A stretch of DNA of 64,000 nt from Reichenbachiella ulvae (GCF_025833875.1 NZ_JAOYOD010000001.1:4340001-4404000), one strand, 5' to 3'; positions 26,390 to 36,209 are shown, counted from the first letter of the stretch. Made by a program: numbers and translations. The notes: generated by a model from the letters alone, not told the origin.

Positions 26390-27205
26390 TTACAATTCGT
26401 TTAATTTCTTCAAGTATTGATCCGTAGATGATAAAATCGCTGGATCAGTACTAGTCTTTTTTATACTTTGAAACCACTGCTCCGCCTTGTCAAACTGACT
26501 TAGCTCGAAATAACTAGTAGCCAATAAAAAGGCTGCTTGCTGGTTCGATGGATCAATAGTCATCAATTTCTCAAATCTTCCAACTGCCTTGTCATATTGT
26601 CCAGACTGTACTGAAAACATGCCTAAACTATACAAAGCCGTCGTATTTTCCGGATACTCTTCTAGTATCTCCCTTAGCATAGTTATCCCCTGCATTGGAT
26701 TGTCAGAAACTACCTTCGTCATGGCCAACTTGGCCCTTGTGTCTGGATCGTTTCTTTGAGACAAAACCACTTCAAAACAAGCCTGAGCTTTCTTGGCGTA
26801 CTTAGCCAAATCCGCTTGATTCAGTGCTATTCCGAAAAGCTGGAAATAAATTTCTCCTGCTTTAGCCTGACCTTCCACAGTCTTATCCAACTCAGCTACC
26901 AGGTCCGCAAAATACGAAGCACTGTCTAACTCGTTGTAAGACAGGTACAATCTTGCCAAAGAGTCCGCAAAGATAATACTTTTTTCTTTATCAGAAAACG
27001 CAATCAACTGGAGCAGGGAATCCCGCCTGATTTGATCCTCTTCCGAAAAGTTAAAAGTATGTGCCTTTTCTACTTGATTGTCCTCTTGTGAGCCGGCCAA
27101 TTCTACATCTGCAGCATCATTATCCACCACCACTTTGGGCAGGTTGAAAAGAATGATAATGAGGACAACGCCTCCTGCTAAAACTAACCAGCGGTGCAAT
27201 GACAT
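26390..27205 (-). CDS. Membrane-anchored TPR protein
   Basis: A 271-residue protein with one N-terminal transmembrane segment (about 6-26, LVLAGGVVLIIILFNL) preceded by a short cytoplasmic start, an acidic linker, and at least three tetratricopeptide repeats (about 60-265; the clearest is TTALYSLGMFSVQSGQYDKA). The orientation suggests an exposed periplasmic TPR domain. No enzymatic motif is visible. It lies 6 nt after the HU-like gene and 20 nt before the small basic peptide, an order conserved in Bacteroidota; its role is unknown. Confidence 0.82.
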   Translation of the reverse strand: MSLHRWLVLAGGVVLIIILFNLPKVVVDNDAADVELAGSQEDNQVEKAHTFNFSEEDQIRRDSLLQLIAFSDKEKSIIFADSLARLYLSYNELDSASYFADLVAELDKTVEGQAKAGEIYFQLFGIALNQADLAKYAKKAQACFEVVLSQRNDPDTRAKLAMTKVVSDNPMQGITMLREILEEYPENTTALYSLGMFSVQSGQYDKAVGRFEKLMTIDPSNQQAAFLLATSYFELSQFDKAEQWFQSIKKTSTDPAILSSTDQYLKKLNEL

Positions 27206-27211
27206 AGCAGA

Positions 27212-27502
27212 TTAGCCTATTTTATCGCTTGTTTTGATTTTTTCTACGAACACTTTTGAAGGCTTAAAGCTCGGGATATAATGTTCGTCTATTACCATTG
27301 CTGTGTTTTGAGAAATGTTTCTTGCAATTTTCTTTGCTCTCTTCTTATTTACGAAACTTCCAAAACCACGAACATAAATGTTTTCGCCTTCCGCCATGGA
27401 GTTTTTAACTACGCTAAAGAACGCTTCTACTGAAGCTTGAACATCCAATCTGTCTATTCCTGTTTTCTCGGCGATCTCGTTGATCACATCTGCTTTCGTC
27501 AC
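27212..27502 (-). CDS. HU/IHF family DNA-binding protein
   Basis: A 96-residue nucleoid protein of the HU/IHF superfamily that bends DNA as a dimer. Seen: the N-terminal helices (ADVINEIAEKTG), the dimer core (VEAFFSVVKNSMAEGENIYVRGFGSF at about 26-51) and the DNA-embracing arm RxxKxxRNIxQNT. The start is GTG at 27502, which gives the standard HU N-terminus (MTKADVINEIAEKTG). It heads the minus-strand run HU-TPR-peptide-rng and is divergent from mutY across a 160-nt gap. Confidence 0.92.
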   Translation of the reverse strand: MTKADVINEIAEKTGIDRLDVQASVEAFFSVVKNSMAEGENIYVRGFGSFVNKKRAKKIARNISQNTAMVIDEHYIPSFKPSKVFVEKIKTSDKIG

Positions 27503-27662
27503 GTTGAATCTAATTTATATGTAGTAAAAATCTTGTAATAAGGCTTAAATTAGCCATCTGAACTTCCATGAATTCAGAAGCGCAAATAAAAACAAAAAAT
27601 CCCTCACTTAGAAATATTCCTCAGGATTGAAACTTAAAATCAAAGAGAAGGAGTGGCTACCC

Positions 27663-28715
27663 ATGACGCAAGAGTTGCTGAATTGGTACAAACTGAACCA
27701 CAGAGAATTACCCTGGAGATCAAGTAAAGAAGCATATAAGGTATGGTTGTCCGAAATTATACTTCAACAAACCCGGGTGGCTCAGGGCATGTCATATTAT
27801 TTACGCTTTTGTCAGAATTATGCTACCCTTGCAGATTTTGCCAAGGCTCCTTTGGACGATATTCTCAAACTTTGGCAAGGACTGGGATACTATTCCAGAG
27901 CCCGAAACATGCATAAATGTGCCAATCAAATCATTTCAGAATTTGACGGAGCATTCCCACAGAGCTATTCAGAATTAATCAAACTAATCGGAATCGGCAA
28001 ATACACAGCAGGCGCCATTGCCTCCATATGCTTTGATGAAGCAGTGCCGGCCATCGATGGCAATGCTTTTCGAGTCTATTCCCGTTTGTTCCATATATCA
28101 GAAGACATATCCAAAGCATCTACCTTCAAAACTTTTTTTGAACTCGGGCAAGAAATAATACCTAATGACCAATCAGGTGATTTTAATCAAGCGATCATGG
28201 AATTGGGCGCTACTATCTGTCTACCTAAGAACCCCAAGTGCGAAGACTGTCCTATTCAACATTACTGTGTTGCTAGAGCCAAAAAGGCCCAACAAGCACT
28301 TCCTGTCAAGTCCAAAAAAGTAAAAGTCAGCCAACGCTATTTCAATTACCTCGTACTCATACATGACAGTCAAGTTTTGATCAGGCAAAGAGGACCCAAA
28401 GATATTTGGCAAGGGCTTTATGATTTTCCATTGATCGAAACTAAAAACCATACAAAAAACCGTATTTTTGAGTTTCTGAATGAACAAAAATGGAAGGACT
28501 TTGAGGTCCTTCATCGAACAGAAGAGTATAAGCACATCTTGACACATCAGCGATTACACATTTATTTTGATGTGATAGAGGTGAGGAATTGGCAGGATTT
28601 TAAAGTATTTTGTCAGGATAATGAACTGGAAAGACATGAAATTAGCGAACTGGAGACCTTAGCAGTACCAAAGCCAATAGAGCGCTTTCTGCAGGACGAG
28701 TTCCCAATTCAATAA
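27663..28715 (+). CDS. mutY: A/G-specific adenine glycosylase MutY
   Basis: Removes adenine mispaired with 8-oxoguanine in base-excision repair. Using ATG at 27663 (350 residues): catalytic Glu31 in LSEIILQQTRV, helix-hairpin-helix LIGIGKYTAGAI at 108-119, catalytic Asp132 in AIDGNAFRV, and four Fe-S cysteines at 186, 193, 196 and 202 (C-x6-C-x2-C-x5-C). A NUDIX-like C-terminal domain (about 215-340) recognises 8-oxoguanine. An upstream TTG at 27627 would add 12 residues, but homologues begin close to the ATG. It opens the conserved mutY-ssb-gldE-gldD-recG run. Confidence 0.95.
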   Translation: MTQELLNWYKLNHRELPWRSSKEAYKVWLSEIILQQTRVAQGMSYYLRFCQNYATLADFAKAPLDDILKLWQGLGYYSRARNMHKCANQIISEFDGAFPQSYSELIKLIGIGKYTAGAIASICFDEAVPAIDGNAFRVYSRLFHISEDISKASTFKTFFELGQEIIPNDQSGDFNQAIMELGATICLPKNPKCEDCPIQHYCVARAKKAQQALPVKSKKVKVSQRYFNYLVLIHDSQVLIRQRGPKDIWQGLYDFPLIETKNHTKNRIFEFLNEQKWKDFEVLHRTEEYKHILTHQRLHIYFDVIEVRNWQDFKVFCQDNELERHEISELETLAVPKPIERFLQDEFPIQ

Positions 28716-28741
28716 ATTTTCCATCTAACAACCCGTATATT

Positions 28742-29197
28742 ATGGCTGGAGTAAATAAAGTAATTCTATTAGGAAATTTGGGCAGAGACCCTGAAGTCAG
28801 ACACCTCGACAATGGCCGAGCAGTGGCCAATTTTTCTATCGCAACGACTGAGTTTTATAAAAACAAACAAGGTGAGCGAATGTCCAACACCGAGTGGCAC
28901 AATGTAGTACTGTGGACACCATTAGCCGAGATTGCAGAAAAATACCTTAAAAAAGGAAATCAAGTTTACATCGAAGGTAAGCTCACCTCTCGATCATATG
29001 AAGACAAAGATGGTGTGACAAAATACATCACCGAGGTAGTAGGTCGTGAAATGACCCTATTGGGAGGACCAAGACCAGAAGGTGATTATTCAGGTCAAAA
29101 CAGCAACCAGAGCAGTGCAAATAATCAATCTGCTAAACCAGAAATCGTAGATTCTACTGTTGAAGATTCGAACGAAATTGACGATCTTCCTTTCTAA
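28742..29197 (+). CDS. ssb: Single-stranded DNA-binding protein
   Basis: A 151-residue SSB that coats single-stranded DNA in replication, repair and recombination. The OB fold covers about residues 1-110 (MAGVNKVILLGNLGRDPEVR, TEWHNVVLW, VYIEGKLTSRSYEDKDG), followed by a Ser/Asn/Gln-rich linker and the acidic tip DDLPF that docks partner proteins such as RecG, whose gene lies 2 kb downstream. It is 26 nt behind mutY and 17 nt before gldE, so probably cotranscribed. Confidence 0.97.
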   Translation: MAGVNKVILLGNLGRDPEVRHLDNGRAVANFSIATTEFYKNKQGERMSNTEWHNVVLWTPLAEIAEKYLKKGNQVYIEGKLTSRSYEDKDGVTKYITEVVGREMTLLGGPRPEGDYSGQNSNQSSANNQSAKPEIVDSTVEDSNEIDDLPF

Positions 29198-29214
29198 CAC
29201 TAATTAAATAGCAA

Positions 29215-30534
29215 ATGGACGACCCATTCCCGGGACTTTTTTTACTAGCAGCATTTTTTTCAGGTCCTGAGATTTACTTTCTAATTGCCAATTTGATATT
29301 GGTGATTCTGCTTTTTGTAGGATCTGCTTTGGTCTCTGGATCAGAGGTCGCCTACTTTTCTTTGTCATTGGAGCAAGTAATTGATCAAGGCAATGATTCG
29401 CCTCAAGACAAGCGCATCATTCATTTGCTATCTAATCCGAATAAACTCTTAGCAACGATCTTGATATTGAATAATTTCATCAATATCTCGATCGTCATGC
29501 TCACTACTTACGTGACTCTGAGTGTCACGGTCGATCACTTCTCTACAGAAACCGTTTTAGGTATCCTTACCATTGTGATTACCTTTCTGATCGTGTTCAT
29601 AGGTGAGATCGTACCTAAAGTTTATGCCAATCAAAACAATTGGGCCTTTGCTCAAAAGACCTCAAAGCTTTTGACTTTCGCCAATGAGATGTTTAGTCCA
29701 TTGTCATGGTTATTGATTCGCGTCAGTAGTGTCATCGAAAATCGGATAGAAAAAAAAGGCTACAACGTGTCTGTAGACGAACTGAATGAAGCCCTGGAAA
29801 TCACAACCGACAAAGAAACGACTGAAGAAGAAAAAGGGATCCTGAAAGGAATTGTAAACTTCGGTACCTTGTCTGTGAAACAGATCATGAAATCCAGAAT
29901 GGATATCACCGCACTGGATATGGAGACGGATTTTCATGAATTGATGAACCAAATCAATAAGACGGGCTACTCACGAATTCCTATTTATAAGGAGACAATA
30001 GACAATATTGAAGGCATACTTTATATCAAGGACTTACTCCCATACCTGAGTGAGGAAGAAACTTTCAAATGGCAAGACCTGCTCAGACCAGGCTTTTTTG
30101 TTCCTGAGACCAAAAAAATTGACACACTTTTCAAAGATTTTCAAGAAAAGCGAATCCACATCGCCATCGTAGTAGACGAATATGGAGGCACATCGGGTCT
30201 GATAACTATGGAGGATGTGATTGAAGAAATCGTAGGAGAGATCAATGATGAGTTTGATGATGAAACTGATGCAGAGTACAAAAAGATCGATAACAACACC
30301 TACATCTTCGAAGGAAAAACATCGATCATGGACTTCTGTAAGATCACAGATGTAGATCATAAGATCTTCGAAGAAGTAAAAGGAGAAAGCGAGTCGCTTG
30401 GCGGACTATTGCTTGAAATCAATTCCACCTTACCCTATGCTGGGGAGAAGATCATTTTCGACCGTTTTACATTTGTCATTACTTCGGTCAACGAGAAGCG
30501 AATTAAAAAAGTAAGAATTGTAATCAAAAGATAG
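29215..30534 (+). CDS. gldE: Gliding motility-associated protein GldE (CBS/CorC-HlyC)
   Basis: A 439-residue membrane protein of the hemolysin-C/CorC superfamily. Domains: an N-terminal DUF21 (CNNM) membrane domain (four helices at about 17-40, 72-100, 115-140 and 150-170), a CBS pair (about 215-345, with IMKSRMDITALD and YSRIPIYKETIDNIEG) and a C-terminal CorC/HlyC domain (about 360-438). In Flavobacterium GldE overlaps the function of GldD in gliding; the family may transport divalent cations. gldD starts 1 nt after its stop, as in other gliding Bacteroidota. Confidence 0.93.
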   Translation: MDDPFPGLFLLAAFFSGPEIYFLIANLILVILLFVGSALVSGSEVAYFSLSLEQVIDQGNDSPQDKRIIHLLSNPNKLLATILILNNFINISIVMLTTYVTLSVTVDHFSTETVLGILTIVITFLIVFIGEIVPKVYANQNNWAFAQKTSKLLTFANEMFSPLSWLLIRVSSVIENRIEKKGYNVSVDELNEALEITTDKETTEEEKGILKGIVNFGTLSVKQIMKSRMDITALDMETDFHELMNQINKTGYSRIPIYKETIDNIEGILYIKDLLPYLSEEETFKWQDLLRPGFFVPETKKIDTLFKDFQEKRIHIAIVVDEYGGTSGLITMEDVIEEIVGEINDEFDDETDAEYKKIDNNTYIFEGKTSIMDFCKITDVDHKIFEEVKGESESLGGLLLEINSTLPYAGEKIIFDRFTFVITSVNEKRIKKVRIVIKR

Positions 30535-30535
30535 A

Positions 30536-31108
30536 ATGAGGATCCTGGTAGCATGTGTGGTATTGATATGCCTATTTAGTTGTGAGAAGAACTACTATCC
30601 TAAACCAAAGGGCTACAATAGAATAGATTTGGCTCCTAGCGAATACACCTCTCTTCCTGATAGCTTCCCTTATTTATTCGAATATGCCAAAAGCAGCGAA
30701 ATCCATGCAGACAAGTCCTGGATCTCAGAAAGATACTGGATCGACTTGCACTATCCGCAGTTCGACGCTGATGTCCAGATCACTTACAAAAACATCGACC
30801 CAACTGGTAGTAACCTGAAGGACCTGCTAAGAGATTCCTATAAACTGGCATCAGAGCACGGTGTAAAAGCCTACTCAATTGATGAAAGTGTGGTCAAACT
30901 GGAGAACGGCATGATGGCCACTTTGATGGAATTGTCTGGAGAAGTCCCAAGTCAATTCCAATTTCATGTCACAGATTCTACTGACAATTTTCTGAGAGGA
31001 GCACTTTATTTCAAAACAGCTACAGCCAATGATTCTCTGAGGCCTGTGATCGATCACATCAAGCTGGACATGCTTCACATGCTCAACACCCTCGAATGGA
31101 ATAATTAA
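30536..31108 (+). CDS. gldD: Gliding motility lipoprotein GldD
   Basis: A 190-residue lipoprotein needed for gliding and chitin use in Flavobacterium. Seen: a short lipoprotein signal ending LICLFSCEKN (Cys at about residue 16), then the conserved YPKPKGYNRIDL segment typical of GldD, and a strand-rich globular domain. It lies 1 nt after gldE and 3 nt before recG, so it is cotranscribed with both. The family identification is firm; the molecular mechanism is not known. Confidence 0.93.
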   Translation: MRILVACVVLICLFSCEKNYYPKPKGYNRIDLAPSEYTSLPDSFPYLFEYAKSSEIHADKSWISERYWIDLHYPQFDADVQITYKNIDPTGSNLKDLLRDSYKLASEHGVKAYSIDESVVKLENGMMATLMELSGEVPSQFQFHVTDSTDNFLRGALYFKTATANDSLRPVIDHIKLDMLHMLNTLEWNN

Positions 31109-31111
31109 ATC

Positions 31112-33205
31112 ATGGCCGAATTCTTCGAAACCAAAATAGAGTTTTTGAAGGGTGTCGGACCAACCCGAGCCAAGCTACTTCAAGAGGAGTTGGGGATATT
31201 TACCATTGGAGATCTTATTAACCATTTTCCTTTTCGCTACGAAAACCGTTCTCAGTTTCACCGCATATCCGAATTGGGACATGAAGAAGGTTTCGTTCAG
31301 ATTAAAGGAATACTAACCTCACTTGGTCTCAAAGGGCAGGCACGCAAACAAAGATTAGTTGCTGAATTTAGGGACGATACGGGAAGCTTAGAGTTAGTCT
31401 GGTTCAAGGGGGCCAGCTGGATGCTGAAAAAGTTAAAGACCGGACTACCATATGTCATCTATGGGAAACCCAGCCTCTTTAATGGAGTCTACTCCATCAG
31501 TCACCCAGAGATTGAGATTTCTACCCCTAATTCCGACAGCAAAACGGATAGCTTTTTACCCGTCTATCATACCACAGAAAAACTCAAAAGAAGATATGTA
31601 GATAGCAAGGCCCTCGCCAAGATGGTAAAAACAGCACTGAATCTAGCCTCATTTGATGTGACGGAAAATGTGGATGACTACCTTTTGCAAAGACACCAGC
31701 TGATCACTCTAAAAGCGGCGCTCACATGGATCCATTTTCCTGAAGATCAAAAACAGCTATCTAAAGCCCTGGAAAGATTGAAATTCAACGAGCTGTTTTT
31801 TATCCAGTTAAAAATATTTCAGGAAAAATCTGACCGGAAGGACAAACACCAGGGAATCATCTTTACCAAAAGTCAACTGGTCAATGATTTCTACACCAAT
31901 CACATTCCCTTTGAACTAACCGATGCGCAAAAAAAAGTCATCAAAGAAATCTACGCTGATCTGCAATCTGGCTATCAAATGAATCGCTTGTTGCAAGGAG
32001 ATGTAGGGAGTGGCAAAACCATTACAGCCTTTATTTGCATGCTGATCGCCATCAGTAATGGCTACCAAACCAGCATCATGGCACCTACGGAGATTTTGGC
32101 CACTCAGCATTATCAGGGACTGGCTGAATTCAGCGATCTCATGGGGCTCCGAACCGCGCTGGTTACTGGTTCAACTAAAAAGAGCCTTAAGAATAAAAAT
32201 CTGGCTGAATTACAAAACGGCCAATTGGACATCATAGTAGGGACACACGCTCTGATCGAAGACAAGGTTAAGTTTCATAATCTGGGCCTGGCAGTAATAG
32301 ATGAGCAGCATCGGTTCGGTGTGGCTCAACGTGCCAAGCTATGGTCAAAAAACGACCGGCACTATCCCCATGTGTTAGTAATGACTGCCACTCCCATCCC
32401 TCGAACCCTTGCTATGACCCTTTATGGAGATTTAGAAATCTCCACCATCGATCAATTGCCGCAAGGAAGAAAGGCAATCAAAACGAGTCATCTAACCGAT
32501 TCGCATAGGTTGAAATTGTTCGGATTCATCAAAAAGCAAATAGAGGAAGGAAGACAGGTTTATATTGTATATCCACTGATTGAAGAATCTGAAAAGATGG
32601 ACTACAAGGATTTGATGGATGGCTATGAGAGCATATCCAGAGCCTTTCCTAATACGCCAATTAGCATCGTACACGGCAAGATGAAAGCTGCTGATAAGGA
32701 GTGGGAAATGAAACGTTTTGTAGAAGGAAAAACCAGCATCATGGTGGCCACCACTGTTATAGAAGTAGGAGTCAATGTACCCAACGCTACAGTGATGGTC
32801 ATAGAAAATGCAGAACGATTCGGACTCTCTCAGTTGCACCAGTTGAGAGGTCGAGTAGGTAGAGGAGCAGACCAGTCCTACTGTATTTTGATGACGGGTC
32901 CTAAGATGTCCAAAGAGGCAAGGGAACGAGTCAAAACCATGGTGGCTACCACTGACGGTTTTAAAATCGCTGAGAAAGACTTGGAACTACGTGGGCCTGG
33001 TGATTTGATGGGAACACAGCAAAGTGGCGTATTGGACCTCAAAGTTGCAGATATCAGTACAGATGGGGAGCTATTAAAACTAGCGCGCGAAACCGCTAGA
33101 GAGGTAATCGAATCTGACCCTAAATTAGAAAGGAGTCACCATCACAAAATCCATGCTTACCACAATAGAGACAAGCGCCATCTACTCTGGAGCAACATCT
33201 CATAA
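31112..33205 (+). CDS. recG: ATP-dependent DNA helicase RecG
   Basis: Regresses stalled replication forks and processes Holliday junctions. The 697 residues include a wedge/OB domain (about 50-170), a superfamily-2 helicase core with Walker A LLQGDVGSGKT (about 290-300), the DEQH box VIDEQHRFGV (about 395-404), MTATPIPRTLAM, and motif VI QLRGRVGRG, followed by the RecG TRG region. It is complete in length. It ends the mutY-ssb-gldE-gldD-recG run; SSB is a known RecG partner. A strong bidirectional-type hairpin follows. Confidence 0.97.
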   Translation: MAEFFETKIEFLKGVGPTRAKLLQEELGIFTIGDLINHFPFRYENRSQFHRISELGHEEGFVQIKGILTSLGLKGQARKQRLVAEFRDDTGSLELVWFKGASWMLKKLKTGLPYVIYGKPSLFNGVYSISHPEIEISTPNSDSKTDSFLPVYHTTEKLKRRYVDSKALAKMVKTALNLASFDVTENVDDYLLQRHQLITLKAALTWIHFPEDQKQLSKALERLKFNELFFIQLKIFQEKSDRKDKHQGIIFTKSQLVNDFYTNHIPFELTDAQKKVIKEIYADLQSGYQMNRLLQGDVGSGKTITAFICMLIAISNGYQTSIMAPTEILATQHYQGLAEFSDLMGLRTALVTGSTKKSLKNKNLAELQNGQLDIIVGTHALIEDKVKFHNLGLAVIDEQHRFGVAQRAKLWSKNDRHYPHVLVMTATPIPRTLAMTLYGDLEISTIDQLPQGRKAIKTSHLTDSHRLKLFGFIKKQIEEGRQVYIVYPLIEESEKMDYKDLMDGYESISRAFPNTPISIVHGKMKAADKEWEMKRFVEGKTSIMVATTVIEVGVNVPNATVMVIENAERFGLSQLHQLRGRVGRGADQSYCILMTGPKMSKEARERVKTMVATTDGFKIAEKDLELRGPGDLMGTQQSGVLDLKVADISTDGELLKLARETAREVIESDPKLERSHHHKIHAYHNRDKRHLLWSNIS

Positions 33206-33216
33206 AATCAGTGCAT

Positions 33217-33245
33217 AAAAAAAGCCTCATTGAAAAATGAGGCTT
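33217..33245 (-). terminator. Terminator between recG and the zinc-ribbon membrane gene
   Basis: A perfect 10-bp stem (AAGCCTCATT at 33222-33231 with AATGAGGCTT at 33236-33245) and a GAAA tetraloop. On the minus strand it is followed by a run of seven T and ends the gene at 33267-34007; on the plus strand the T-tract is weaker, so it may also stop recG transcripts less efficiently. Confidence 0.85.
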
Positions 33246-33266
33246 CAAATATTCTTTTCGTTTCGC

Positions 33267-34007
33267 TTAGGAAGCAACTTCTTCCGTTCCTTCTTTCAAC
33301 TTAGCGATACTAAATGATTTTTTCTCTTTGTGTCCACAGTAGCCACAGGTGAAGAATTTGATCAACTCTCCCTCTTCAGTAGCTGTAGGTGATTGAACGA
33401 TTTCCTCTTTGTTCACTTTCAAAGTTTGATAGTTACATTCAGAGCATTTCAATGCGTGAAGTCTACCGTTATACTTTTCAATTTTTGTATATCCAGACTC
33501 CTCATCGATCCAAACGTCATAATCAACAGAGAAAGCATCCTCTTCAGCCTGCATACCTTCATCCAGGTAAACATCTTCTTCCTCCTCACTCAAAAGCTTC
33601 ATTTTTCTGCCTTCTGGAGAAATCCTTGGAGCAAATCTCAATTGCTTCAATCTCTTCTCGATGTAGAATGGGTAGTAGAACTTCAAGATGTTTTGGATAA
33701 TCACACCCGCGATGATCGCAAACATGGTACTAACAAATAATCTTACAACGAACCACAATACACCTGACTCAGTAACCAAAGTATTGGCATAAACTGCTCC
33801 AGCAATGATGATCAATAATGCACTGTACCAGAGCAAATTGATCTCATACATATTGATATAATCGTACTTTGTCTTGTAATCCTTGGTGAACATCAACTTC
33901 AAGTAGTGGCTCAACAAGATGAGTAAGCCCACACCTGCAATCGCATATGAAACGTAGTGACCATACATGTTCCAAGTATCCAGTAGGCTTTGATCGATTT
34001 TATTCAT
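33267..34007 (-). CDS. Membrane protein with a cytoplasmic zinc-ribbon-like tail
   Basis: A 246-residue protein I do not recognise. Three hydrophobic segments lie at about 19-37, 57-75 and 80-105. After a charged region (140-175), two CxxC knuckles follow (CSEC at about 188-191 and CGYC at about 222-225), the pattern of a zinc ribbon with a loop of about 30 residues between them. The C-terminus is acidic. It is a single-gene unit with its own promoter-like box upstream and a strong terminator. It may be an envelope sensor, but there is no direct evidence. Confidence 0.65.
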   Translation of the reverse strand: MNKIDQSLLDTWNMYGHYVSYAIAGVGLLILLSHYLKLMFTKDYKTKYDYINMYEINLLWYSALLIIIAGAVYANTLVTESGVLWFVVRLFVSTMFAIIAGVIIQNILKFYYPFYIEKRLKQLRFAPRISPEGRKMKLLSEEEEDVYLDEGMQAEEDAFSVDYDVWIDEESGYTKIEKYNGRLHALKCSECNYQTLKVNKEEIVQSPTATEEGELIKFFTCGYCGHKEKKSFSIAKLKEGTEEVAS

Positions 34008-34082
34008 AGCGTTCAGCTTTAGTTTTGTGGTATTTTGTGTTAAGGTATATTGTTAATAAACTCTCCAAAAACGGATAATAGC

Positions 34083-34090
34083 CAAATATA
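34083..34090 (-). promoter_or_regulatory. Bacteroidota -7 promoter element of the zinc-ribbon membrane gene
   Basis: The minus strand reads TATATTTG, a perfect TAnnTTTG, about 75 nt before the ATG at 34007. The rest of the 34008-34207 gap holds no open frame or other structure that I can see, only AT-rich sequence. Confidence 0.4.
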
Positions 34091-34207
34091 TACAAATTGC
34101 GTAATTCTCTTACTTCACCATTGTTAAAATTATATAAAAAAAAACTTTAATCCTACTAGGAAAACCCTTCTAAAAACTGCGTTTTTCACTGAAAATCAGC
34201 CTTCAAC

Positions 34208-34236
34208 AAAAAAAGGTCACTTAAAAAGTGACCTTT
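34208..34236 (-). terminator. Terminator of rho
   Basis: A perfect 11-bp stem (AAAGGTCACTT at 34212-34222 with AAGTGACCTTT at 34226-34236), a 3-nt loop and seven T on the minus strand, 27 nt after the rho stop. Confidence 0.9.
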
Positions 34237-34262
34237 CATATTTTTTATACAACAACAGAGAA

Positions 34263-35933
34263 TTAACCATTCATGGAGATCAAAAACTCCTCGTTGTTTC
34301 TTGTTCCTTTCATTTTTCCTAACAAGAATTCCATTGCTTCTGCAGAATTCATATCGTCCATGAACTTTCTCAAAATCCATACTTTGGATAGTTCGTCTTT
34401 GTCCATCAACAAATCTTCTCTTCTGGTTCCAGATGCAGGAATATCGATAGCAGGGTAAACTCGCTTGTTGGCCAACTTGCGATCCAACTGGAGTTCCATA
34501 TTACCCGTTCCCTTGAATTCTTCAAAGATCACTTCGTCCATTTTAGATCCAGTTTCGATCAGAGCTGTAGCAAGGATGGTCAATGAACCACCATTTTCTA
34601 CATTTCTTGCCGCTCCAAAGAATCTCTTTGGTTTGTGAAGTGCATTGGCATCCACACCACCCGAAAGAATCTTTCCACTTGATGGAACTACTGTATTGTG
34701 CGCTCTTGCCAGCCTTGTGATAGAATCCAAAAGGATCACTACATCATGACCACACTCAACCATTCTTTTCGCTTTTTCCAAAACGATATTGGCAACTTTT
34801 ACATGCTTTTCAGCCTGCTCATCAAAAGTAGATGCAATCACTTCAGCCTTTACGCTTCTCGCCATATCAGTCACCTCTTCAGGACGTTCGTCGATCAAAA
34901 GGATCATTAAATAAACTTCTGGGTGATTTTCAGCTATCGCGTTGGCTACATTTTTTAGAAGAACCGTCTTACCTGTCTTAGGCTGTGCTACGATCATGCC
35001 TCTTTGGCCTTTCCCCATTGGAGAGAATAGATCCATTACTCGAGTAGAGTAATCGCTAGGTTTGTAGCTTAGATTCAATTTTTCTTCTGGGAACAAAGGA
35101 GTCAGATACTCAAATGGTACTCGGTCTCTTATTTCCTCAGTCGTTTTACCATTAACGGTAGTCACTTTCAATAGAGCAAAATATTTTTCTCCATCTTTAG
35201 GAGGTCTGATCTGTCCGATGACAGAATCCCCTGTCTTCAACCCAAACAATTTGATTTGTGAAGGTGAGACATATATATCATCAGGGCTAGCCAAATAATT
35301 ATAATCGCCAGATCTTAAGAAACCATAACCATCCTGCATGATTTCTAATACACCACCATTTTCGATTACGCCATCAAATTCCTTGATGCTATTGTTGTAA
35401 TCATTCTTCTTGTTGCCTTTATCATGGCGTTTTTCGCGATCTCTATTGTCGCGATTTTCACGGTTGTCATTTTTATCGCCACGATCAGGTCTGTCAGATC
35501 TTTCTTTCTTATCTCTAGGTTGATCATTGTTTTTCTGATCCTTTTCTTGAGGTTTTTCCTGGGATTTTTCAGGTTTCTCCGGCTTGTCTTTGCTTTCCGA
35601 CTTACCATCCACATTCAGATCAAAAGATTTCAATACATCATCAGCGCTTTCTGCTTTTGAGTCCTTGTTTTCCTTCCTTGGTCTTCTGTCTTCCTTCTTT
35701 TTCTCCTCTTTCTTAGGCTTGGGTTCAGCCTCTGTTTCAGCTACAGGTTTGTTCCCTTTGGACTCCTGTGCTTTGATTTGCTTTGCTGGCTCTGGATTTA
35801 CTGCTTGCTCATCCAGGATTTTGTAAATAAGGTCCTTTTTGGCCGCACGTTTGTAATTTTTGATACCCAGGTTCTCAGCGATTTCCTTCAGCTCGGATAA
35901 CAACCTGTCGTTCAATTCTTCGATATTGTACAT
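34263..35933 (-). CDS. rho: Transcription termination factor Rho with a long charged insertion
   Basis: Hexameric RNA helicase that ends transcription at unstructured C-rich transcripts. The 556 residues are much longer than E. coli Rho (419). Domains: Rho_N helices (1-44), a low-complexity Lys/Glu/Asp/Arg/Asn-rich linker (about 45-185), a cold-shock-like RNA-binding domain (about 188-260) and the ATPase (about 270-556, with Walker [20 protein letters not shown] and the secondary RNA site near [11 protein letters not shown]). Similar insertions are known in Bacteroides Rho, where they are reported to drive condensate formation. It is a single-gene unit. Confidence 0.96.
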   Translation of the reverse strand: MYNIEELNDRLLSELKEIAENLGIKNYKRAAKKDLIYKILDEQAVNPEPAKQIKAQESKGNKPVAETEAEPKPKKEEKKKEDRRPRKENKDSKAESADDVLKSFDLNVDGKSESKDKPEKPEKSQEKPQEKDQKNNDQPRDKKERSDRPDRGDKNDNRENRDNRDREKRHDKGNKKNDYNNSIKEFDGVIENGGVLEIMQDGYGFLRSGDYNYLASPDDIYVSPSQIKLFGLKTGDSVIGQIRPPKDGEKYFALLKVTTVNGKTTEEIRDRVPFEYLTPLFPEEKLNLSYKPSDYSTRVMDLFSPMGKGQRGMIVAQPKTGKTVLLKNVANAIAENHPEVYLMILLIDERPEEVTDMARSVKAEVIASTFDEQAEKHVKVANIVLEKAKRMVECGHDVVILLDSITRLARAHNTVVPSSGKILSGGVDANALHKPKRFFGAARNVENGGSLTILATALIETGSKMDEVIFEEFKGTGNMELQLDRKLANKRVYPAIDIPASGTRREDLLMDKDELSKVWILRKFMDDMNSAEAMEFLLGKMKGTRNNEEFLISMNG

Positions 35934-36076
35934 AACTAATATTAAAAAGATCTGTGCTTAACTCAATAAGCCTGTATTTCTGATGTGTATATTTCTGAAA
36001 ATAAATTCGGTAATGAAAGTCTATCTGTTGGACTGCTCGAGAAGCAGCATAGATAAGCCCACGTTTGATGGTGGCG

Positions 36077-36108
36077 CAAGTATATGCCAACCATGAATTA
36101 TTCACAAA
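36077..36108 (-). promoter_or_regulatory. Promoter of rho with a long leader
   Basis: On the minus strand: TTTG (36105-36108), a 20-nt spacer and TATACTTG (36077-36084; 7 of 8 matches to TAnnTTTG). It leaves a leader of about 135 nt before the rho ATG at 35933. Autoregulation through the leader is known for rho in other bacteria; here it is only inferred from leader length. Confidence 0.5.
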
Positions 36109-36209
36109 TATATGCATAATTATTTCATCTGGCTATAAAAGGCAATTTATTGGCTGTAAACGAAGCGCATGTTATAAATTTGCCCACTCAATATTTAAGG
36201 ACATCAAAT

